Below are positions 8,742 through 15,050 of a DNA stretch of 15,050 nt, in pieces (positions within the stretch are counted from its first letter, which is position 1; every line of letters starts with the position of its first letter). Position numbers and translations under genes: made by a program. The stretch lies in NCBI GenBank assembly GCA_002812745.2, contig NCSJ02000590.1, positions 1-15,050 of the forward strand. The letters run 5' to 3'. The notes under the pieces are model-generated. The model was given only the letters and a program-made list of their open reading frames with translations, was not told where the DNA came from and searched no databases. This DNA is from Scytalidium lignicola. Lineage: Eukaryota; Ascomycota; Leotiomycetes.

Positions 8742-9660
8742 TACTAATATAATCTTTTATCTTTTCATCATCTTCATCTTCTTCTTCTTCTTCTTTGTCG
8801 TTTTCATTATTATCATCTTTATTATCATCTTCTTTTTTGTTATTGTTATTAATAATAAAATCTTTCATTTCCTTATTCTTATCTTCTTCTTCATCTTCAT
8901 CATTATTAAGGACAATTTCAAGATTATCAACATGATCATCATCTTTTATTCTTTTTTTCTAAGTGTTCATTAATATTAACCTTATTAGTATTCTATTTTT
9001 CTAAGTACTCTTGTATATCTTCTAGATTACTAGTATGTTAGATGAACTTATAAAGTTCCTTTTGTGAAATTTTTACTTTTAAATCAAAGCTTGTTATAAT
9101 AATATGATGTTTTTAACAATGGATAAGTAGTTTTAAATTTTTAGTAAAGGTATTGTTAAAAGTATAATTCTTATTATTAATAATCTTTTTACCTTTATCT
9201 TATAAAATTTATTAATTATTTAGTTCATATCAAATAAACAATTAACAAACCTTTGTTTAAGTAAGCAAATTCTTCAACTTCTCCTTCTTCTTCTCCTTGT
9301 TGATAACTTCTATTACTATAACTTTATCATTTATAACAATTGTCATTTTTAAGTTTGCATTAATACTAATAATAATTTAATGTTCTATAATACTATCTTC
9401 AACAGCTTGTAATTCAACAGTTTACATCTTTATAAAAAGGTTAGCTTAATCTTCTTTCTTAGATTAAGCTTTATAAGCTTAATTATATGCTTATAATTAT
9501 AATTATATAATCTGATTATAAGGAAGAAGTATATACTTACTTGTTGGTTAGTAGTTAAAGCTCTTTGAATAATAACTTAAGTAGTATCTTGTACTTAAGC
9601 ATATTGTTTATCAAAAGATAAGTTAGATGTTATAATCAATATTGTTAAAATTGAATATTA
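8742..9660 (-). pseudogene. Decayed gene with acidic C-terminal tail, unrecognised
   Basis: A followable minus-strand reading frame. An upstream part (9660-9541) gives SNLSFDKQYA and VIIQRALTTNQQ. After a candidate intron come KKED, ANLFIKM, TVELQAVEDSIIEH and MTIVINDKVIVIEVINKE, then KIINNKNYTFNNTF, TSFDLKVKISQKELYKF, NLEDIQEYLEK and INEHLEKKNKR. A one-base shift near 8950 leads into about 70 codons without a stop that are mostly Asp, Glu, Asn and Lys, ending at a stop near 8742. The other stops fit Gln or Trp codons hit by RIP. The trinucleotide-like cttcatcttcttctt tracts on the plus strand are this acidic tail. No domain is recognised. It lies upstream of and on the same strand as the hAT remnant, so it may be a second gene of that element or an independent insertion. 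Confidence 0.5.
9458..9540 (-). other. Candidate 83-nt spliceosomal intron
   Basis: On the minus strand the frame ending ...LTTNQQ stops looking coding exactly at gtaagtat (starting at 9540), a strong fungal 5' splice site. Coding-like sequence resumes after an AG ending at 9458 in the same phase (phase 0), the only one of the three nearby AGs that does so. Size is typical for fungal introns. RIP can create such sites by chance, so confidence is low. Confidence 0.35.
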
Positions 9661-9782
9661 ATATGTATTATGTTATTATATTGTATTACTCTTGATCATA
9701 ATAAGAGTTAAAAAGAATAAGTATTACCTTGATAATTTAACAATTATTTAAGGTAAAGAAAAAAAAAAAGAAGGATTAAAGG

Positions 9783-9818
9783 TAACTTTATATATATATA
9801 TATATATATACAAAGTTA
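9783..9818. repeat. TA microsatellite within a palindrome
   Basis: An (ta)n run of about 20 bases flanked by taacttt on the left and its complement aaagtta on the right, giving a self-complementary unit of about 36 bases. Confidence 0.8.
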
Positions 9819-10085
9819 TTGTTGTTTATTACTATTATTGTATTCTATTAATTTCTTAGTATTATTATTTACTATTATTGTTTACTATTGTTCTTTATTT
9901 TCTTTATTTATCTTTGTAGATTTCTTTNTTATTCATNTTTATAATAATTCTTTATACTAATAATAAAGAAGTTTTATATTATTAATAAAAGTTTTTTTAT
10001 ATCTTTGTTATTTATAAAAATTTTCTTTTGTTATATATTATAACTTATAATAAAATTAACATTCATTTATAATTATAATAGTAAA

Positions 10086-10119
10086 CTTTTGTATTGTTTA
10101 GTATAATACAATACAAAAG
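10086..10119. repeat. 12-bp-stem hairpin at the outer end of the left inverted-repeat arm
   Basis: cttttgtattgt (10086-10097) and acaatacaaaag (10108-10119) are perfect complements separated by 10 bases. The right half overlaps the point where similarity between the two long inverted-repeat arms stops. Confidence 0.7.
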
Positions 10120-11041
10120 CATAAATATATAAGTATAATCTTTCCTTTAATTCTTTTTCTTTTTGTCAATTATCATGTATATATTAATTGTACATGTTTT
10201 ACCTTATTCTTTATTATTAAGCTTAACAGTAATAATATAAAGTAATATAATTTACTTGAGAATCTTGAAGTTAACAAGTTTTAATTTATTATCATAATAT
10301 ATTAAGAAATATAATATATACTAAAAGTACTCTTATTCAAAATAAAGTTAGCAATAAGTAAATTAATCTTNAGTTTTTTATGTTTTATACTAATAATTAT
10401 AACAAAACATATTATAATCTTTATAATAAATTAAGTAAAACAATAAGTAGTTATTGTTAGACATGAAAAGAAGAAGAATATTTAAGAAGTTAATTATTTA
10501 AGCTAAGTTTACTTAATTATTAATTTTGTTACTTTAAGTAAAACTGTTTATATTTCTAAACCTGGTAATAAGTTCTTCATTTAACTTTTTAACATGTTTA
10601 ATAAGTATTAACTTAAATATAGGATAAGCATTGATGAAGATCAAGTATTACTAGAAGAAGATAAGCTTTTTAGTATTTTAACTATTATTTTAATGATTAG
10701 TTTATAAGATTACTTTAGATTTTAATTGTATAAGTTAATAAATGTAATTTCAAAGTATTATTATTATAATATTACAAGAAGTATTAAAGGCTTATTTAGT
10801 CTTATTCTTTGAAGGTAAGTTAAGTATTATGAAAATTTTAACTTTATACTAATAATTTATAACTACAAACTAATGTTGTATTCATGTTAAGTATATTACT
10901 ATTCAAATTAAAGATATAGAATTAGTTAAGTAGTTTTACAAATTGGTTATAGTTTAAGGTATAGCTTATTTTTNAGATTAGAACTATTATAACTATAAAT
11001 AAAANGTTTCTTTTAGATAATAATAACTTTNATATAATAAT
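10110..11041 (+). repeat. Long inverted repeat, left arm (about 0.93 kb)
   Basis: Its reverse complement matches 11860-12750 along essentially its whole length. For example, 10975-11030 pairs with 11871-11924, and the outer end 10110-10126 pairs with 12734-12750. Most differences are A/G or C/T, as expected of independently RIPped copies; the right arm also has small deletions. The plus strand of this arm keeps a weak coding look around 10560-10700 (tags PGNKFF, ISIDEDQVLLEEDKLFSIL) with many stops. I do not recognise it. The arms could be two opposed copies of one element or the long terminal inverted repeats of one element with an 0.8-kb middle. Confidence 0.8.
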
Positions 11042-11204
11042 ATAATATAATGATGTTATTAGATTTTAATTGTTAAAATAAATATTTATATTATGATTTT
11101 ACAAAATTTATAAAATATAAATTGATAATATTATTATTTTATGTAAATTAATTAATTATCTGAATATATTTTTTCATTTAAACTATATAGTTTGACATTA
11201 ATAT

Positions 11205-11395
11205 TCAGTCCTTATATTTGTTGTTAGACTAGACTATAATCTTATAGTTTAATCTTAAAATTTTAACTTTAAACTGTAGACTATTACAGTCTAGTCTCAA
11301 AATTTTAACTTTAAACTATAGTCTGTACAGTCTAAACTGTACAGACTATAGTCTTAAAACAGTCCTTATAAAACTTATAATTTAGTCTAGTCTAG
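11205..11395. repeat. RIP-altered relative of the GGTCTC repeat island (copy 2)
   Basis: Aligns in the same orientation with 5225-5475: agtctagtctcaaaatttt here against ggtctggtctcaaaatttt there, and similar matches on both sides, with mostly G-to-A and C-to-T differences. A 19-bp repeat, aaaattttaactttaaact, occurs at 11257-11275 and 11299-11317 (42-bp period, near the 41-bp period of copy 1). A perfect 16-bp inverted repeat (11315-11330 and 11337-11352, loop tctaaa) lies in the middle. It sits between the two long inverted-repeat arms but off-centre. Confidence 0.65.
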
Positions 11396-11859
11396 ACCAA
11401 TTAGCTAGTTTAAGTAAATATACAAAGAAATTAACAGATATATATATAATTATTATAAAAGTAAAATTATAAATTAAACAATAGTATAAGCTTAAAAAAC
11501 AAAGGATTTACAATAATTTAAGAATAAGATAAAGAAAGTTTAAAAACATTATAAGTTTTATTAAATAATGTACAAACTAAAAAAAAAGTAAAATATTTAA
11601 TTATAAACTGTTTTAAACAAAAAGTTTAAATATAAAGTAAAGTAAATAACTTTGAATAAGAATTAAAATCGATTAATAATGTTATAACTGTTAAAAGTAT
11701 AATATCAGTTAAAAGATATATAAGGTTATCAAGTAAAAGTAAACATATTAATAAACTAAAATAGTATTAATTTTATTATTAAACTAATTTTATCTTTTTT
11801 NAAATATAAGAAATATTAGTAAAAANGAAAATACAAAAGGTAAAATATTATAATATTAT
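11396..11859. other. AT-rich spacer between the inverted-repeat arms
   Basis: No reading frame, RNA or repeat supported. It is rich in A runs on the plus strand and has two ambiguous bases beside homopolymers (11801, 11826). Confidence 0.5.
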
Positions 11860-12750
11860 GTTATTATATTAAAGTTATTATTATTAAAAGAAACTTTTAT
11901 TCATAGTTATAATAATTCTAATCTAAAAATAAGTTATACTTTAGATTATAACTGATTTATAAAACTACTTAATTAATTCTATATCTTTAGTTTAAATAAT
12001 AATATACTTAGTATAAATTATTAATATAAAGTTAAAATTTTTATAAGACTTGACTTACCTTTAAAGAATAAAACTAAATAAGCTTTTAATACTTTTTATA
12101 ATACTATAATAATAATACTTTAAAATTGTGTTTATTAGTTTGTATAATTAAGATTTAGAGTAATCTTATAAACTAATTATTAAAATAATAGTCAAAGTAT
12201 TAAAAAGCTTATTTCCTTCTAATAATGCTTGATCTTTATTAATACTTATTTTATATTTAAGTTAATATTTATTAAACATGTTAAAAAGTTAAATAAGGAA
12301 CTTATTAAGTTTAAAAATAAAAGTAACTTTACTTAAAATAATAAGATTAACAATTGAGTAAACTCAGCTTAAATGATTAACTTTTCAAATATTTTTATTC
12401 TTTTTATATTTAATAATAGTTGTTTGTTATTTTACTTAGTTTGTTATGAAGATTATAATGTATTTTATTATAATTATTAGTATAAAGTATAAAAAANCTA
12501 AAGTTAATTTATTTACTGTTAACTTTGTTTTAAATAGAAGTGCTTTTAATATATATTATATTTTTTAATATATTATGATAATAAACTAAAACTTATTAAC
12601 TTTAAAATTCTTAAGTAAATTACATTATTTTATAATTAAGCTTAATAATAAAGAATAAGGTAAAACATATATAATTAGTATATACATAATAATTAACAAA
12701 AAAAAAGAATTAAAAAAGAGATTACATTTATTTATTTATACTTTTATATT
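11860..12750 (-). repeat. Long inverted repeat, right arm (about 0.89 kb)
   Basis: Reverse-complement partner of 10110-11041. Similarity runs to 12750 and ends abruptly there, at the first base of the Copia LTR (tgttaa, 12751). The arm is therefore truncated by that insertion, and its continuation should lie beyond the right edge of the window. Confidence 0.8.
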
Positions 12751-12944
12751 TGTTAATTTACTTATAACACAAAGTATAATACATAATTATATATAATATA
12801 CTTATTATACTATTCTATTATTCTTCTATGATTAAGGGTAGAAGAGCAAAGTTATAAGAGCTTTACTTATTCTTACTACTTAATCAAGATTAGCTTATAA
12901 GAGCATATAAATATCATATGTACATAACTACTATTCTATTAACA
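12751..12944 (-). repeat. Copia 3' LTR, 194 bp
   Basis: Bounded by tgttaa and ttaaca, TG...CA ends with a 6-bp inverted terminus. Its right edge lies just downstream of the Copia pol remnant (once the nested element is removed), and its left edge coincides with the break in the inverted-repeat arm. The second LTR of the pair is not in the window, so the boundaries rest on the termini and on the arm break. Confidence 0.65.
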
Positions 12945-13020
12945 TTAAAACTACTTTAAAAATAACCATATATTATAACTCTCAAAATGCTCAAATCCAT
13001 AGAGTTTTCTCAATTATATG
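12945..13020 (-). other. Copia sequence between the nested element and the 3' LTR
   Basis: With the TRIM-like element and one target copy removed, this joins directly to 13579 and forms the pol end and short untranslated region before the LTR. The purine-rich primer expected next to the LTR appears degraded to tttttaaagtagttttaa. Confidence 0.5.
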
Positions 13021-13025
13021 CTAAT

Positions 13026-13131
13026 TGTTAGGAATGCTATATATAGTAGAATAGCTATTAGCGATGCAATCGCTAATAATCTGCCTTTTTTNAAGCAAGT
13101 GGTAAAGCTATTCGATTACTCGTTCTTAACA
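13026..13131 (+). repeat. TRIM-like element, 5' LTR (106 bp)
   Basis: Starts tgttaggaatgc and ends gttcttaaca. It contains ctatatatag and a hairpin, ttagcgat-gca-atcgctaa (13058-13076). It differs from the 3' LTR by seven transitions and one extra ambiguous base (13092) after a T run. Confidence 0.88.
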
Positions 13132-13468
13132 TTTTATTAGCGATCAAGAGTCAACTGTGTTCTGAGATCTAGCAAGTAATTCGTTGTGTTAGCGAATGTT
13201 AGGCGAGGACCTTTGTCTGACTGAAAATTAGTAATCGATGACTAAGTGCGTCTCGGTGAACGTTTATAGTTAACTATATATGAGCGGAGGCCATGTCCGA
13301 ATAGGGACCGCTGAGCCTGAGTTGTGAGGCAAGAAACCCGGAGTGGTTGAGCCTGTGTATAGCCTGTGAGCCTGAGGACGTTTAGCCACTCAATAGCGAG
13401 GGCATTCGAGCCAATAGAATTATACAATTACTAATCACAAGGACGCGATTATTCAGAAGGGAGGATAA
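13132..13468 (+). other. TRIM-like element, non-coding interior
   Basis: 337 bases without a credible gene; a 61-codon minus-strand frame (13242-13427) has no supporting motif. The motif ttagcga of the LTR hairpin recurs just inside (13137-13143 and 13199-13205). The polypurine-like tract agaagggagga lies close to the 3' LTR (about 13455-13465). Confidence 0.7.
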
Positions 13469-13573
13469 TGTTAGGAACGCTATATATAGTAGAATAGCTA
13501 TTAGCGATGCGATCGCTAATAATCTGCCTTTTTTAGGCGAGTAGTAAAGTTATTCGATTACTCGTTCCTAACA
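13469..13573 (+). repeat. TRIM-like element, 3' LTR (105 bp)
   Basis: Starts tgttaggaacgc and ends gttcctaaca, with perfect 9-bp inverted ends (tgttaggaa/ttcctaaca). The internal hairpin ttagcgat-gcg-atcgctaa (13501-13519) has perfect 8-bp arms in both LTRs, so it is conserved. Confidence 0.88.
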
Positions 13574-13599
13574 CTAATTACCTAATTAAGAATAACCCC

Positions 13600-15050
13600 A
13601 AATCCTTTTTTTNGTACAATTCTCTATTTTACCATCTACACTGTCATATTCTACTTATTCTACTACTTTTAATTATACTTTATTCATATTTAACAACTAT
13701 TTCAAAGTATTAAATAATTTTCCTTTAGTTATAAAATCAACTAAGTTTATAATTCCTTCAATCCATTATACTTCAGTAATCTAATATTGTTTATACACTT
13801 GATAAAAGTATATTATGTTAATTATAAGCTACTTTTCCTATGTAATTCCCAACTTAACAAGGCAATTATACAATAACCTTAAATCTGTACATATAATTAA
13901 TAAAAGGTTGATTTTGAGGATTTCTTTGATAATTAACTTAATTATAGCCCTTATATTAAATCTATAAGCCATTTTGTACAATTCTAAGGTTAAAACACTA
14001 TGTATAACCATTTTACACTTGATTAACATATAATATAATATATTTATATTTCCTTTATAATTTACAAGTATTATAATATAACTAATTTATAACAATAAGT
14101 CTTTGTTGTTTACAAATAAGATATTTATAAAGATTAATAATTATAACATCTCCTTATCAAGCTTGATAAATTGTATTCCTTTGACAACATTCTGAATCTG
14201 TTATTATAAATGTTTATTCAACAATTTCATGTCTTCTTAACTAAGATCAATAACTTAAACAACTATTAATAAGTTGTATAACACTTTTAATTAGTAAACT
14301 AAAGTTATATATACTCCTTAAACATATTATACAATATATTACTCCTTAATAATAAGGTTTTAATATACAATTCCTTATGAACTTATTATAGTAATTAATT
14401 TCTTAGTTATAAACTATAAATTAACATACTAATACTCTTAAATAAATAAAATTCTAATATTATTCAGTTGTATAATACCTTTATTAAACTTAATTCCCTT
14501 GCTAATAATCAACATTTCATATTCTTTTACTAGGAAATTAACCTTTTTTNAATTATTCTTACTCAAGTTCAACAAATTAAATATTTTCAACGAACAAGAT
14601 ATCATCAGTTTAAAACCTTATAACATCAAAAAGTTTAATATTATACAATAAACAAGGATTATATATTAATAGTTTTATAATAAGCACTTCAACATAATAA
14701 GAGTAATAAGTCTAAAACCAATGATTTTCAACTTTAAAGACTTTGTAAAATAACTTTACAACTTGTAAAATTAAGCCTTCATAAAGACTAAGTTGCTTTA
14801 TAAACTTTAAAAATGACTATATATAAAAATCCTAATTTAATAAAGTAATAAATTGTACATACACTTATAAAATGTTTTATAAGTACAAGCTTATACTTTT
14901 ATACTCTATAACAATAATACAAAGAATAATATACTAGCTAATACATTGAATAATAAGTAATTAAATTAAAACAAACTTCTTCTTATTACCTTATAAGCTT
15001 ATACTACAAAGTATAACTTTTCAAAAGCTTTTTCAATTCCTTTATTCTTA
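13600..15050 (-). pseudogene. Copia pol remnant: reverse transcriptase and RNase H
   Basis: C-terminal part of a Copia polyprotein, which copies element RNA into DNA. Down the minus strand from the window edge, with stops and frame changes: QLSLYEG...LQVVKLFYKV, VENHWF (near 14720), IYNPCLLYN, the polymerase-site motif TDDILFVEN with both Asp kept (14601-14606), KKG*FPSK, KFNKGIIQLN (near 14490), LNKHL**QIQN, VKGIQFIKLD (14158-14190) and then RNase H. In RNase H the first motif, usually FTDASF, reads FINILF, so its Asp is Asn. The Glu of LELYKM is kept, as is the Asp of ICTDL (13883-13885). The tail LVKLGIT, ITEV*WIEG, DFITKGKLFN and LKVVE*VEY follows. A 63-codon open frame at 13838-14029 is the best-kept piece. 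The N-terminal part is outside the window. Confidence 0.88.

Larger units (their letters stand above)
13026..13573 (+). mobile_element. Complete TRIM-like miniature LTR element, 548 bp
   Basis: Two near-identical direct repeats (13026-13131 and 13469-13573) start with tgttagga and end with taaca, flank a 337-bp non-coding interior, and are enclosed by a perfect ctaat target duplication. A purine-rich tract, agaagggagga, lies just before the second repeat, the place of the polypurine primer, so the plus orientation is preferred. No reading frame of note lies inside. A tRNA-complementary primer site starting TGG is not evident after the first LTR. Terminal-repeat retrotransposons in miniature move using enzymes of other elements. 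The interior is GC-richer than its host and has tgagcctg three times (about 13313-13375). It is inserted downstream of the Copia pol remnant and is younger than Copia. Confidence 0.88.
13021..13578. repeat. 5-bp target site duplication of the miniature LTR element
   Basis: The 5-mer ctaat directly precedes the first TGTTAGG (13021-13025) and directly follows the last CTAACA (13574-13578). Five bases is the usual duplication left by LTR-retrotransposon integration. Confidence 0.85.
12751..15050 (-). mobile_element. Copia LTR retrotransposon, 3' part, RIP-decayed
   Basis: On the minus strand the window enters the element inside reverse transcriptase, passes RNase H, a nested 548-bp insertion (13026-13573), a short untranslated region, and ends with the 3' LTR at 12751. 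The 5' LTR, gag, protease and integrase would lie to the right of the window. The element is heavily AT-shifted and cannot be autonomous. The 5 bases outside the LTR are atatt (12746-12750), the expected target duplication to look for at the other end. Confidence 0.8.

Noticed and set aside
10560..10990. Possible tyrosine-recombinase (DUF3435-like) or helicase remnant in the left arm
   Set aside because: A few tags such as ISIDEDQVLLEEDKL were suggestive, but no catalytic Arg/His/Tyr or helicase motif could be followed.
5225..11394. Defined 6.2-kb hAT element with TIR tagact/agtcta
   Set aside because: The 6-bp ends are too short to count, and the flanking 8-mers (attataag and gaccaatt) do not match, so boundaries are not claimed.
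13242..13427. 61-codon minus-strand open frame in the TRIM-like element
   Set aside because: No motif, and it lies wholly within a structure typical of non-coding miniature LTR elements.

Overview
The window looks like a transposon graveyard from a filamentous ascomycete-type fungus. Most of it is extremely A+T-rich, rich in TpA, and full of stop codons where related proteins carry Gln, Arg or Trp. Cys-to-Tyr, Asp-to-Asn and Glu-to-Lys changes recur as well. This is the pattern expected of repeat-induced point mutation (RIP, C-to-T on both strands). The species cannot be named. I see no intact host gene, rRNA, CRISPR array or convincing tRNA. Every recognisable protein remnant is mobile-element derived.

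Layout: (1) 5-1922, plus strand: a decayed integrase gene of the KRBA2-like type (H2C2 zinc module, DDE core, C-terminal Cys-rich domain), followed by a GC-richer palindrome cluster that may be the element's 3' end near 2170. (2) 2171-2690: sequence without genes, holding a 16-bp palindrome and a tRNA A-box-like motif. (3) 2690-3532, minus: a decayed Ser/Asn/Lys-rich reading frame. (4) 3533-3892: a 360-bp LTR-like sequence (TGTTAC...GTAACA), GC-rich, with GGACC/GGTCC repeats. (5) 3905-4735, minus: unrecognised decayed reading frames. (6) 5225-5475: a GC-rich, palindrome-rich repeat island with a RIP-altered relative at 11205-11395. (7) 5640-7980, minus: a hAT transposase pseudogene. (8) 8742-9660, minus: an unrecognised pseudogene with an acidic C-terminal tail and a candidate 83-nt intron. 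(9) 10110-11041 and 11860-12750: two arms of a roughly 0.9-kb inverted repeat. (10) 12751-15050: the 3' part of a Copia retrotransposon on the minus strand (3' LTR, then reverse transcriptase-RNase H remnants running off the window). (11) 13026-13573: a complete 548-bp non-coding LTR element (TRIM-like) nested in the Copia element, with a perfect 5-bp target duplication.

The order of events can partly be read. The inverted-repeat sequence is cut exactly where the Copia LTR begins, so Copia came later, and the TRIM-like element then landed in Copia. The copies that keep near-normal base composition are all short (250-550 bp). This fits a length threshold for RIP, while the long elements are mutated beyond function. 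No gene here is likely to make a working protein; the interest lies in the nested structure, the miniature LTR element and the GC-rich palindromic repeats.
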